A DNA stretch of 64,000 nt, taken from the NCBI GenBank assembly GCA_017307375.1, contig JAFKFH010000011.1:1-64000 (forward strand), written 5' to 3'. Within the stretch, counting starts at the first letter, position 1. The number at the start of each line of letters is the position of its first letter. The notes beneath the pieces are model-generated. The model did no database searches. It saw only the letters and a program-made list of their open reading frames with translations, and was not told where the DNA came from. Shown in pieces: positions 29,402-37,825 of the stretch. The position numbers and the translations under genes were made by a program. The stretch comes from Alphaproteobacteria bacterium. Lineage in GTDB: Bacteria; Pseudomonadota; Alphaproteobacteria; Ferrovibrionales; Ferrovibrionaceae.

Positions 29402-30235
29402 ATGAACACGACACGCAGAACCTTCATCGCGGCGGCAGCAGCCGGGCTCGCCGGCACGGCGCTGCCGGCCTTCGCCCAGGCGGCTTCGACCCTCGACCGG
29501 ATCAGGCAGGACAAGCAGCTCCGCATCGGGGTGACCTCGGCCGAGCCCTGGTTCTTCAAGGACCCGATGACCGAGAAATGGACCGGCGTCGGCGTCGCCA
29601 TGGGCGAGCGGCTGGCGGCCAATCTCGGCGTGACGCTGGTCCCGGTCGAGACCACCTGGGCGAACGCGGTCGCCGCGCTGCAGGCCGGCCGGATGGACCT
29701 GATGTTCGTCCTTGATCCGACCGAGGAGCGGCGCAAGGCGATCGACTTCCCCGACGCGCCGCTGTTCTACTACGCGATGGGCGCGCTGGTGCAGGCCAGT
29801 TCGGATGCCAAGAGCTGGACCGACCTGGACAAGGCAGGCACCCGTATCGGCGTCACCCTCGGCACGTCGCTCGACAAGAACGTCACCGCGATGGCGAAGA
29901 ATGCCGAGATCAGCCGCTTTGCCAACAACGACGAGGCGATCGCCGCCTTCGCCGCGCGCCGCGTCGACGTCGTCGTCCAATTCCACCCCGCCCTGGTGGT
30001 GCAGTATTCGCGGCTGAAGCTTGGCAAGGTTATCCTGCCAACCCCGGTCGATCCGGTGCCGACCAGCGCCGGCCTGCGCAAGGAAGAAAATCCTGCCTTC
30101 CGCAACTGGGTCAGCGAGCAGTTCGCCACGCTCTACAAGGACGGCGTGCCCAACCAGATCTTCGAGGCCTATCTGAAGCTCAAGGGGATCAATCCGGCCG
30201 GCATTCCGGGCCTGGCCAAGGAAGCCTGGCAGTAG
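29402..30235 (+). CDS. Periplasmic amino-acid-type substrate-binding protein (family 3)
   Basis: 277 aa. The N-terminus MNTTRRTFIAAAAAGLAGTA has a twin-arginine motif and an AFAQA cleavage region, so export by Tat is likely. The mature part has the family 3 opening LDRIRQDKQLRIGVTSAEPW, then GVGVAMGERLAANLG and GRMDLMFVLDPTEERRKAIDF. This is the usual polar amino acid binding fold; the ligand cannot be read from sequence. It is followed by two permeases and an ATPase, forming a complete importer. An AGGAA site lies 9 nt before the start. Confidence 0.92.
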   Translation: MNTTRRTFIAAAAAGLAGTALPAFAQAASTLDRIRQDKQLRIGVTSAEPWFFKDPMTEKWTGVGVAMGERLAANLGVTLVPVETTWANAVAALQAGRMDLMFVLDPTEERRKAIDFPDAPLFYYAMGALVQASSDAKSWTDLDKAGTRIGVTLGTSLDKNVTAMAKNAEISRFANNDEAIAAFAARRVDVVVQFHPALVVQYSRLKLGKVILPTPVDPVPTSAGLRKEENPAFRNWVSEQFATLYKDGVPNQIFEAYLKLKGINPAGIPGLAKEAWQ

Positions 30236-30247
30236 GCGCCCGACCGG

Positions 30248-30276
30248 GCGGGGCTGCGGTCCGTCCGCCGCCCCGC
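30248..30276 (+). terminator. GC-rich stem-loop between binding-protein and permease genes
   Basis: GCGGGGC (30248-30254) can pair with GCCCCGC (30270-30276) around a 15-nt loop; no T run follows. Such hairpins after binding-protein genes often protect the upstream mRNA or cause partial termination, giving more binding protein than permease. Confidence 0.4.
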
Positions 30277-30311
30277 ACCCGCCTCACGATCTCCGCCCAG
30301 GGGCGCCGCGC

Positions 30312-30977
30312 ATGAGCTATCAGTGGGATTTTTCCGGCGTATGGTCCAGATGGGACATATTGCTGGTCGGCCTGGTCAATACCGTCAAGATCGCCGCGAT
30401 CTCGATCGTGCTCGGCGTCATCGTCGGCCTGGCGCTGGCGTTCCTCAAGCTCTCCACGAAGCGGCATCTCTCGCTGCCGGCAACAGCCTTCATCGAGTTC
30501 TACCGCAATACCCCGCCGATCATCCATTTCTTCTGGTTCTACTACGCGCTGCCGGTGGTGGTCGACATCAGCCTCGATCCCTTCGTGGCCGCGGTACTGG
30601 CGCTGTCGACCCAGTCCGGCGCCTTCTATGCCGAGGTGTTCCGCGGCGGCATCGTCTCGATCGAACAGGGCCAGTGGGAAGGGGCCAGGGCACTGGGCAT
30701 GTCCCACGTCCAGATGATGCGGCGCATCATCCTGCCCCAGGCGCTGACGCGGATGTTCGCCCCGTTCGTCGAACGCTCGTTCGAGCTGATCAAGACCACG
30801 GCGCTGGCCTCGACGCTCGCCTATGCCGACATCCTCTACCAGGCCATGCTGGTCAACAGCGAGACGTTCCGGCCGCTCGAGGTCTATACGACCATCGCGC
30901 TGATGTATGTCACCCTGCTGGTGACGGCGAGCGCGCTGTCGCGTGTCGCCGAAGCCCGGCTGACCGCCTATCGCTGA
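30312..30977 (+). CDS. Amino-acid ABC transporter permease (HisM/GlnP family)
   Basis: 221 aa with about five membrane segments. The N-terminal part reads LVNTVKIAAISIVLGVIVGL, followed by FIEFYRNTPP, the usual PAAT permease start. The ATPase-contact loop is clear as EQGQWEGARALGMSHVQMMR followed by IILPQALTRM. It pairs with the second permease that starts 11 bp after its stop. Confidence 0.93.
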   Translation: MSYQWDFSGVWSRWDILLVGLVNTVKIAAISIVLGVIVGLALAFLKLSTKRHLSLPATAFIEFYRNTPPIIHFFWFYYALPVVVDISLDPFVAAVLALSTQSGAFYAEVFRGGIVSIEQGQWEGARALGMSHVQMMRRIILPQALTRMFAPFVERSFELIKTTALASTLAYADILYQAMLVNSETFRPLEVYTTIALMYVTLLVTASALSRVAEARLTAYR

Positions 30978-30988
30978 AAGGCCGCGCG

Positions 30989-31654
30989 ATGGACTACCAG
31001 TTCGAATTCGCCCTGGTCCTGCGCAGCCTGCCGGTGCTGCTGCGCGGGCTGGTGGTGACGATCCAGCTGTGGGTGCCCAGCATCCTGCTCGGGCTGGCCG
31101 GCGGGTTCCTGCTGGCCCTGGCCCGGCTGTCGGACCGCGCCTGGCTGCGCCTGCCCGGCCTGCTCTATATCGAGCTGTTCCGCGACACGCCCGTCCTGAT
31201 CCAGCTGATCTGGTTCTTCTACGCGCTGCCGATCCTGATCGGGGCCGAGTTGTCGCCGTTCGCCGCCGCACTGCTCGGCCTGGCGCTGAATACCTCGGCC
31301 TATGCGGCGGAAATCTTCCGCGGCGGCATCCAATCGATCGGCAAGGGCCAGTGGGAAGGTGCCCGCGCACTCGGCATGCGCCGGGGGCAGATCCTGCGGC
31401 GGGTGATCCTGCCCCAGGTGTTCAAGCGCATGCTGCCGGCCTTCACCAATCGCGCGATCGAGGTGGCCAAGATGTCGTCGCTGGCCTCCGTATTGTCGGT
31501 GCACGAGCTGATGTACCAGGGCCGGCTGCTCTCCTCGACCTACTACCGCCCGCTCGAGATCCTCACGACGGTCGCCTTCATCTACTTCGTCCTGATCTAC
31601 CCCGGCACCTGGCTGTCCGCCCGCATCGAGAAGAGCCTGGCGGCCAAGGCGTGA
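30989..31654 (+). CDS. Amino-acid ABC transporter permease (HisM/GlnP family)
   Basis: 221 aa from ATG 30989 (MDYQFEFALVLRSLPVLLRG). FRDTPVLIQLIWFFYALPIL and the coupling loop GKGQWEGARALGMRRGQILR with VILPQVFKRM identify it as the second half of a heterodimeric PAAT channel. A longer frame beginning at 30323 is only a read-through shadow of the first permease. The stop TGA overlaps an upstream ATG of the ATPase frame (31654). Confidence 0.93.
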   Translation: MDYQFEFALVLRSLPVLLRGLVVTIQLWVPSILLGLAGGFLLALARLSDRAWLRLPGLLYIELFRDTPVLIQLIWFFYALPILIGAELSPFAAALLGLALNTSAYAAEIFRGGIQSIGKGQWEGARALGMRRGQILRRVILPQVFKRMLPAFTNRAIEVAKMSSLASVLSVHELMYQGRLLSSTYYRPLEILTTVAFIYFVLIYPGTWLSARIEKSLAAKA

Positions 31655-31677
31655 TGCCGACCCATGGAGATACCGTC

Positions 31678-32454
31678 ATGACCGACGCCATCCTGCGCGT
31701 CACCGGCCTGCACAAGTCGTTCGGCGACCACCACGTGCTCAAGGGCATCGATTTCTCGGTCGCGGCGGCCGAGCGCGTCGCCATCATCGGCGGCAGCGGC
31801 TCGGGCAAGAGCACGTTCCTGCGCTGCCTCAACTTCATGGAGTTGCCCAGCCTCGGCACCGTCGCCCTCGATGGCCGCGAGATCGGCAGGCCCGCCGGCG
31901 GCGACGGCGCGCGCTACTATCCCGAGGCTGAACTCTGCGCGGTGCGCGAGCGGGTCGGGATGGTGTTCCAGCAATTCAACCTGTTCCCGCACATGACCGT
32001 GCTGGACAATGTCATGGAAGGCCTGGTGACGGTCAAGGGCATGAAGCGCGCCGCTGCGCGCGAACGCGCCGCCGCCGAACTGGAAAAGGTAGGCCTCGGC
32101 GCCAAGTTCGATGCCTATCCCGGCCGCCTGTCCGGCGGCCAGCAGCAGCGCGTCGCGATCGCCCGGGCCCTGGCGATGGAGCCCGAGATCCTGCTGTTCG
32201 ACGAGCCGACCTCGTCGCTCGACCCCGAACTGGTCGGCGAAGTGCTGCGGGTCATCCGCCAGCTGGCCGACGAGGGCCGCACCATGCTGCTCGTCACCCA
32301 CGAGCTCGGCTTCGCCTATCACTTCGCCACCAAGGTGATCTTCCTGGCCGACGGCGTGTTCCACGAGGTCGGCACGCCCGACGAGGTGCTGAAGCAACCG
32401 CGGCAGGAACGGACCCGCGCCTTCCTGGCCCGCTACACCGAATTCGGCTTCTGA
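31678..32454 (+). CDS. Amino-acid ABC transporter ATP-binding protein
   Basis: 258 aa from ATG 31678, chosen because GGAGA lies 8 nt upstream; an in-frame ATG at 31654 is possible. Walker A GGSGSGKST, Q-loop VFQQFNLFPHMTV, signature LSGGQQQRVAIARAL, Walker B ILLFDEPTSSLDPE and the H-loop LLVTHELGFA are all intact. It powers the importer encoded by the three preceding genes. Confidence 0.95.
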   Translation: MTDAILRVTGLHKSFGDHHVLKGIDFSVAAAERVAIIGGSGSGKSTFLRCLNFMELPSLGTVALDGREIGRPAGGDGARYYPEAELCAVRERVGMVFQQFNLFPHMTVLDNVMEGLVTVKGMKRAAARERAAAELEKVGLGAKFDAYPGRLSGGQQQRVAIARALAMEPEILLFDEPTSSLDPELVGEVLRVIRQLADEGRTMLLVTHELGFAYHFATKVIFLADGVFHEVGTPDEVLKQPRQERTRAFLARYTEFGF

Positions 32455-32497
32455 CCCGTACCCGCACGACGACATCCGACAAAGTGAGAGAACCCCG

Positions 32498-33418
32498 ATG
32501 AACGCAGTTGCCGCCAGCAGCACCAGTTCGCAAGGATATGTCGCCGACAGCCGCAACGATGACGTCCTGATCTACCTGAACGGCGAGTTCTTCAGGCGCG
32601 ACGAGGCCAAGGTCTCGGTCTTCGATGCCGGCTTCGTGCTGGGCGACGGCGTCTGGGAAGGCGTGCGCCTGGTCAACGGCAGGATCGTCGCCCTCGACGA
32701 CCATCTCGACCGCCTTTTCGAAGGCGCCAATTCGATCCAGCTCGACATCGGGATGACGCGCGAGGAACTGACCGCGGCGCTGCACCTGACCTTCGCCAGG
32801 AACGGCATGACCGACGGCGCCCATGCCAGGCTGATGGTGACGCGCGGCAAGAAGAAGACGCCGAACCAGGATCCGCGCTTCGCACTCGGCCGGCCCACCA
32901 TCGTCATCGTGGCCGAGTTCAAGGTGCCGAAGCCGGAATCGAAATCGACCGGCCTGACGCTGATGACGTCGACGATCCGCTGCAGCACGCCCGACGTGTT
33001 CGACCTACGGCTGAACTCGCACAGCCGGCTCAACTTCATTCACGCGCTGATCCAGGCGATCAACTGCGGCGCCGACGAGGCGCTGATGCTGGATCCGCAC
33101 GGCTTCGTCGCCAGCTGCAATTCGACGAATTTTTTCATCGTGCGCGGCCAGGAACTGTGGACTTCGACCGGCCGCTACAACTTCAACGGCATCACCCGCA
33201 AGAAAGTGATCCAGCTCTACGCCCAGGCCGGCGGCATGGTCCGCCAGCTCGACTTCACCCTGGCCGAGGTCTATGCCGCGACCGAAGCCTTCGTGACCGG
33301 CACGCTGGGCGGCATCACCCCGGTGACGCGGATCGACGGGCGCAAGGTCGGCGACGGCCGCCCCGGCCCGGTGACGCAGCGCATCGCCGAACTCTACGCA
33401 GGCTATCTCGCCGCCTGA
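32498..33418 (+). CDS. Class IV aminotransferase-like protein (branched-chain/D-amino-acid type fold)
   Basis: 306 aa. The fold is clear: VSVFDAGFVLGDGVWEGVRL, HLDRLFEGANSIQLDI, GADEALMLDPHGFVASCNST with NFFIVRGQELWTST, and TEAFVTGTLGGITPVTRIDG. These match the phosphate-binding and substrate regions of fold-type IV PLP enzymes. The segment where the Schiff-base lysine is expected reads DLRLNSHSRLNFIHALIQAI (about residues 168-187) and contains no lysine. So either the subgroup places it differently or this is not a normal transaminase. It follows the ABC importer and precedes a convergent CoA ligase, suggesting a role in metabolism of the imported compound. Confidence 0.8.
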   Translation: MNAVAASSTSSQGYVADSRNDDVLIYLNGEFFRRDEAKVSVFDAGFVLGDGVWEGVRLVNGRIVALDDHLDRLFEGANSIQLDIGMTREELTAALHLTFARNGMTDGAHARLMVTRGKKKTPNQDPRFALGRPTIVIVAEFKVPKPESKSTGLTLMTSTIRCSTPDVFDLRLNSHSRLNFIHALIQAINCGADEALMLDPHGFVASCNSTNFFIVRGQELWTSTGRYNFNGITRKKVIQLYAQAGGMVRQLDFTLAEVYAATEAFVTGTLGGITPVTRIDGRKVGDGRPGPVTQRIAELYAGYLAA

Positions 33419-33419
33419 G

Positions 33420-34928
33420 CTAGATCCTCGCCTGCCTCCCTGTCCAGTAGCGCTCGCGCAGCAATCGCTTGAACAGCTTGCCGTTGGGATGGCGCGGCAG
33501 GCTGTCGACGAAATCGACGCTGCGCGGGCATTTGTAGTGGGCCAGCCGGTCGCGGCAGAGCGCGACCAGTTCGTCGGCCAGCCGCGCACTGCCCTCGCCC
33601 GCCGCCGGCTGGACGACGGCTTTCACCGCCTCGCCGAACTCGTCGTCGGGAACGCCGATCACCGCCACGTCGGCGACGCCGGGATGGCAGATCAGGATGT
33701 TCTCGATCTCCTGCGGGTAGATGTTGACGCCGCCCGAGATGATCATGTTGGCGACGCGGTCGGTCAGGTAGAGATAGCCTTCCGCGTCGACCCGCCCGAT
33801 ATCGCCCAGCGTGCTCCAGCCGCGGGCGTTGCGGCTCGACGCGGTCTTCTCCGGATCGTTGAGATACTCGAAGCCGGGGCCGTTGCCGAAATAGATCACG
33901 CCCTGCTCGCCGACCGCCACTTCCTCGTCGCGGTCGTTCATCACATGGATCTCGCCCAGTACCGCGCGGCCGACCGATCCCTTGTGGGTCAGCCATTCGG
34001 CGCTGGAGATGATCGTGGCGCCGTTCGCCTCGGTGCCGGCATAATATTCCCAGACGATCGGGCCCCACCAGTCGATCATCCGCTGCTTGATCTCGATCGG
34101 ACAGGGCGCGGCCGCATGCACCGCGCAGACCAGCGACGAGAGATCGTGAGCCTTGCGCTGCGCCTCCGGCAGCTTCAGCAGCCGCACGAACATCGTCGGC
34201 ACCCATTGCGCATGGCTGACGCGATGCCGCGCGATCAGCGCCAGCGCCGCTGCCGCGTCGAAGCGCTCCATGACGACGACGGTGGCGCCCGCCTTCAGCG
34301 AGGCCAGCAGCCAGCGCAGCGGCGCGGCGTGGTAGAGCGGTCCGGGCGACAGATAGACCGAGGATGCGCCAAGGCCGTAGAAACTGCCGTTGGTCCGCAC
34401 CATCCGGTCGAGCGGTCCTTCGCCCGGCGGCGGCAGCGCCACCTTGACCCCTTTCGGACGGCCGGTCGTGCCCGAGGAATAGAGGAGATCGGCGCCGTCG
34501 CCGGGATCGGCGATCGGGGTCGTGGGTTCGTCGGCCACCTCCCAGGGCTCGAAGCCCGGGATCGTGCCGTCGACCATGAACCGGTATCGCAGGTCGGTGC
34601 CGCTCGAGGTCAGTTCGGCGGCAAGCGCGGCCTGCCGCGCCGATGTCAGCAGCAGCCGGGCACCGCAATCGGCGAGGATGTAGCCGGCCTCGTCGCGCGT
34701 CAGATGCGGCGAGATGCAGCAATAGTAGAGGCCCGCATGCTGGGCGGCCCAGCAGAACTCGACGTAATGGCGGTTGTTCTCCATCAGCACCGCGACGACG
34801 TCGCCGCGCGACAGCCCGAGGCGGCGCAGACGATGGGCGATCTGGTGCGCGCGGGCGCCAAGCGTGCCGTAGTCGACCGCGTCACCGCTGCCGCCCATGA
34901 CGAAGGCGATCTTCCGCGGATCGGCCAT
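33420..34928 (-). CDS. Acyl-CoA synthetase (AMP-binding family)
   Basis: 502 aa from ATG 34928, preceded by a strong GGAGGAGC site. Unlike the enzyme at 314-1966, the motifs are intact: P-loop LLYSSGTTGRPKGVK, the YYAGTEANG adenine motif, STLGDIGRVDAEGYLYLTDR, IISGGVNIYPQEIE and the A10 lysine in PRHPNGKLFKRLLRER. It should activate a carboxylic acid to its CoA thioester; the layout is close to short/medium-chain or cyclic-acid ligases, and the substrate is unknown. It converges on the aminotransferase gene (1 bp between stops) and is divergent from the SDR at 35036. Confidence 0.92.
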   Translation of the reverse strand: MADPRKIAFVMGGSGDAVDYGTLGARAHQIAHRLRRLGLSRGDVVAVLMENNRHYVEFCWAAQHAGLYYCCISPHLTRDEAGYILADCGARLLLTSARQAALAAELTSSGTDLRYRFMVDGTIPGFEPWEVADEPTTPIADPGDGADLLYSSGTTGRPKGVKVALPPPGEGPLDRMVRTNGSFYGLGASSVYLSPGPLYHAAPLRWLLASLKAGATVVVMERFDAAAALALIARHRVSHAQWVPTMFVRLLKLPEAQRKAHDLSSLVCAVHAAAPCPIEIKQRMIDWWGPIVWEYYAGTEANGATIISSAEWLTHKGSVGRAVLGEIHVMNDRDEEVAVGEQGVIYFGNGPGFEYLNDPEKTASSRNARGWSTLGDIGRVDAEGYLYLTDRVANMIISGGVNIYPQEIENILICHPGVADVAVIGVPDDEFGEAVKAVVQPAAGEGSARLADELVALCRDRLAHYKCPRSVDFVDSLPRHPNGKLFKRLLRERYWTGRQARI

Positions 34929-35035
34929 GGTTGCTCCTCCCTGGTTTTGCCGCGAGTATATCGGGCCGGCACATCGCCTGTCCCCGGCTATGAGGGAGGG
35001 CGAAGGGGCGAAGCCGGGGTTGGAGGAAACGGACC

Positions 35036-35791
35036 GTGTCACCCTCGGACGACGGGGAACTTGCCGGCCGGGTCGCGCTGATCACCGGCGCTGCGCGCAA
35101 CATCGGGGCCGGCATCGCCACCGAACTGGCCGCGGCCGGGGCGGCGGTGGCCATCAACGTACGCACGCCGGGACCCGAGGCCGATGCGCTGGCGGCCGGC
35201 ATCAACGACCACGGCGGCCGCGCCATGGTGCTGCCCGCCGATGTCGGCGACCCCGAGGATGCCGCGGCGCTGGTCGAGGCGGTCGAGCGGCATTTCGGCC
35301 GGCTCGACATTCTCGTCAACAATGCCTCGGTCCGGGTCTACCGGCCGGTCGAGGAACTGACGGTCGCCGACTGGCGCATGGTGATGGCCTCGAACCTCGA
35401 TGCCGCCTTCTTCTGCGCCCAGGCGGCGGTGCCGGTGATGCGGCAGTTCGGCGGCGGCAGCATCGTCAATATCGGCGGCCAGGCGGCGCATTCGGGCGGT
35501 GCCGGTCGGGCGGCGATCGCAGCGGCCAAGGCCGGGCTGGTCGGGCTGACCCGGGCGCTGGCGATCGAGCTGGCGTCCGCGGGCATCCGGGTCAACTGCC
35601 TGTCGCCCGGCATCGTCGAGACCGGGCGCGAGCTGACGCCGGCGCTGGCCCAGGCCGCGTCGCGCGTGCCGCTGGGACGGCTGGGGGAGATCGGCGAGAT
35701 CGCCGCGACCGTGCGCTTCCTGTGCTCGCCCGGCGGCGCCTACATCACCGGCCAGACGCTGCAGGTGAACGGCGGCGCCTATCTCGGATAG
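35036..35791 (+). CDS. Short-chain dehydrogenase/reductase-like protein lacking the usual Ser and Tyr
   Basis: 251 aa from GTG 35036, with GGAGGA about 8 nt upstream. The Rossmann part is standard: VALITGAARNIGAG, LPADVGD and ILVNNAS. The active-site strand reads SIVNIGGQAAHSGGAGRAAI followed by AAAKAGLVGLTRAL. The lysine is kept, but the Tyr four residues earlier is Ile and the catalytic Ser position is Gly. I recall a subgroup of SDRs with INIGG and no Tyr, so this may be a family trait. The C-terminus has the usual GQTLQVNGGAYLG. Its partner reaction is unknown. It is divergent from the CoA ligase by 107 bp. Confidence 0.85.
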   Translation: MSPSDDGELAGRVALITGAARNIGAGIATELAAAGAAVAINVRTPGPEADALAAGINDHGGRAMVLPADVGDPEDAAALVEAVERHFGRLDILVNNASVRVYRPVEELTVADWRMVMASNLDAAFFCAQAAVPVMRQFGGGSIVNIGGQAAHSGGAGRAAIAAAKAGLVGLTRALAIELASAGIRVNCLSPGIVETGRELTPALAQAASRVPLGRLGEIGEIAATVRFLCSPGGAYITGQTLQVNGGAYLG

Positions 35792-36039
35792 AGGCGGCGG
35801 CCGGCGGTGGCCGCGGCATGGGCCACCGTGCCGGGCCGCCCCCTGGTTTGCGCGTACCAGCCGGCCCGGCAGGGAACCACGCCGGGGTCGGCGATCGCCT
35901 GCAGCCGATCCGCGGCGACATCGTCGGGCACGATGACCAGCAATGCCGGTTTGCCGCCCGGATCCCTCGGGCCGGGCGGCCTGATGAAGGCGATGACCTC
36001 GATGGCGCCGAGCGTGCGGACGAGATCGTCGAGCGTCAC
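35779..36039 (-). CDS. Small hypothetical protein downstream of tauE
   Basis: 86 aa from GTG 36039, overlapping the TauE stop (GTGA), so translational coupling is likely. It reads MTLDDLVRTLGAIEVIAFIR, then KPALLVIVPDDVAADRLQAI and ends GRRLYPR. It is soluble with an alternating alpha/beta pattern. I do not recognise it. Its 3' end overlaps the convergent SDR gene by 13 bp. Confidence 0.5.
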   Translation of the reverse strand: MTLDDLVRTLGAIEVIAFIRPPGPRDPGGKPALLVIVPDDVAADRLQAIADPGVVPCRAGWYAQTRGRPGTVAHAAATAGRRLYPR

Positions 36040-36944
36040 TGATCGATCGAGTAGAGATCGGGCGGCGTACGCGTCAGGTCGTAGCCGACCTTGATCGCGA
36101 CGATGACGACCAGCAGCGCGAACAGCCCGCGCAGCTGCTCGGCCTTCAGCTTCTGGCCGAAGCGGGCGCCATAGGTCGCGCCGAACACCCCGCCGATGGC
36201 GAGCAGCAAGGCCATGACGATGTCGACGGTATGCGACGCCCAAGCGTGCAGCACCGTCGTCGCCGCGGTGACGAAGATGATCTGGAACAGCGAGGTGCCG
36301 ATCGCCAGCATCGTCGGCATGCCCAGCAGGAAGATCATCGCCGGCACCAGGATGAAGCCGCCGCCCACGCCCATGATGGCGGCGAGCATGCCGGTCAGGA
36401 AGCCGATCGCCGCCGGCGGCAGCACCGAAATGTACAGGCGCGATTTGCGGAAGCGCGCCTTGAACGGCAGGTTGTGGATCCACAGATGCTGGTGCAGCTT
36501 GCGCCGGCGCAGCGTGCCCGGCTTGCGCGTCAGGGTCTTGACCGCCTCGATCATCATCAGCGTGCCGACGATGCCGAGCAGCAGCACGTAGGTCACCGAG
36601 ATCGCAAAGTCGATCTGGCCGAGCGAGCGCAGCCAGGTGAACAGCACGACACCGACGCCCGACCCGACCAGGCCCGCGGCGACCAGCACGCCCCCCATCA
36701 CGGCGTCGACATTGTCCTTGCGCCAGTGCGCGATGACGCCCGAAACCGACGAGGCGACGATCTGCGGCGCCTGGGTCGCCACCGCCACCGTCGGCGGCAC
36801 GCCGAGAAAGATCAGCAGCGGCGTCAGCAGGAAGCCGCCGCCCACCCCGAACAGCCCGGACAGAAAGCCGACGACCGCCCCCAGCCCGAGCAGGACGACG
36901 ATATCGAGCGACAGTTCGGCAATCGGCAGATAGATCGGCAGCAT
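36036..36944 (-). CDS. Sulfite exporter TauE/SafE family membrane protein
   Basis: 302 aa with about eight membrane segments in two related halves. Each half carries the family glycine motif: FLSGLFGVGGGFLLTPLLIF near residue 28 and LAAIMGVGGGFILVPAMIFL near 190. A cytoplasmic basic loop (KTLTRKPGTLRRRKLHQHLW) separates them. The family exports sulfite, sulfoacetate or related anions; the substrate here is undetermined. It is followed by a coupled small ORF. Confidence 0.9.
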   Translation of the reverse strand: MLPIYLPIAELSLDIVVLLGLGAVVGFLSGLFGVGGGFLLTPLLIFLGVPPTVAVATQAPQIVASSVSGVIAHWRKDNVDAVMGGVLVAAGLVGSGVGVVLFTWLRSLGQIDFAISVTYVLLLGIVGTLMMIEAVKTLTRKPGTLRRRKLHQHLWIHNLPFKARFRKSRLYISVLPPAAIGFLTGMLAAIMGVGGGFILVPAMIFLLGMPTMLAIGTSLFQIIFVTAATTVLHAWASHTVDIVMALLLAIGGVFGATYGARFGQKLKAEQLRGLFALLVVIVAIKVGYDLTRTPPDLYSIDQ

Positions 36945-37063
36945 GGCGACGCGGGCTGAGCCTTGGGAAGCGCGAGGGACTTCATATATACCCTTGCACG
37001 CAACCTTGTCGGCACCGCGTCGTCAAGCGCCACGTGACTGGAATTGAAAGGAATTTTCGAATC

Positions 37064-37825
37064 ATGGCCAATGTCGCGCTGATCACCGGGGGCTCGCTGC
37101 GTATCGGTCGCGCCATTGCCCTGGCCCTGGCCGCCGACGGCTGGGCGGTCGTCATCCACTACAACCGCTCGGCCGATGCCGCCCTGGCGCTGGCCGGCGA
37201 GATCGCGGCGGCCGGTGGCCGGGCCGCGACGGTCGGGGCCGACCTGTCGAACGCCGGCGACGTCGAAAACCTGATGCCCGGGGCGAATCGGGCGCTGGGC
37301 CCGGTGACCGCCCTGATCAACAATGCCTCGCTGTTCGAGCGCGACGAGGTCGGCGACGTCACCGTCGAAGGCTGGGACCGCCAGTTGGCGGTCAACCTGC
37401 GCGCACCGTTCTTCCTGTCCCAGGCCTTCGCCGGCCAGTTGCCGGAAGGCGTGGCCGGCAACATCGTCAACCTGATCGACATGCGGGTCTGGCGCCTGAC
37501 CCCCCATTTCGTCAGCTACACCGTGGCCAAGGCCGGGCTGTGGACGCTGACCCAGACCATGGCCATGGCACTGGCGCCGCGTGGCATCCGCGTCAATGCG
37601 ATCGGCCCTGGCCCGGTTCTGGCCAACGAGCGCCAGACGGCTGCACAATTCGACCAGCAGTGGCGCTCCACGCCACTCGGCCGCGGGGCGCATCCGGAAG
37701 AAATCGCCGATGGTGTCCGCTTCATCCTTTCGGCTAAGGCGATGACCGGCCAGATGATTGCGCTGGATGGCGGCCAGCACATGCCCTGGCCGCTCCCGGC
37801 CGCGGGCGCGGCGGACCTGGATTGA
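37064..37825 (+). CDS. Short-chain dehydrogenase, pteridine-reductase/FolM-like
   Basis: 253 aa from ATG 37064 (MANVALITGGSLRIGRAIAL), with AAAGGA upstream; a GTG 30 nt earlier is less likely. The catalytic residues are complete: NNAS, then NLIDMRVWRLTPHF and VSYTVAKAGLW (Y-x3-K). RVNAIGPGPVLANERQT and PLGRGAHPEEIADGVRFI with GQMIALDGGQHM follow. The DMRVW...TP...SY pattern and PLGRG are shared with pteridine and dihydromonapterin reductases, so a folate/pterin role is plausible but not proven. Confidence 0.85.
   Translation: MANVALITGGSLRIGRAIALALAADGWAVVIHYNRSADAALALAGEIAAAGGRAATVGADLSNAGDVENLMPGANRALGPVTALINNASLFERDEVGDVTVEGWDRQLAVNLRAPFFLSQAFAGQLPEGVAGNIVNLIDMRVWRLTPHFVSYTVAKAGLWTLTQTMAMALAPRGIRVNAIGPGPVLANERQTAAQFDQQWRSTPLGRGAHPEEIADGVRFILSAKAMTGQMIALDGGQHMPWPLPAAGAADLD

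Noticed and set aside
25326-29414. Very long antisense frame (about 1360 codons) opposite the propeller-GGDEF gene
   Set aside because: High G+C makes antisense frames of real genes stop-poor; it has no domain motifs, while the plus-strand gene has many.
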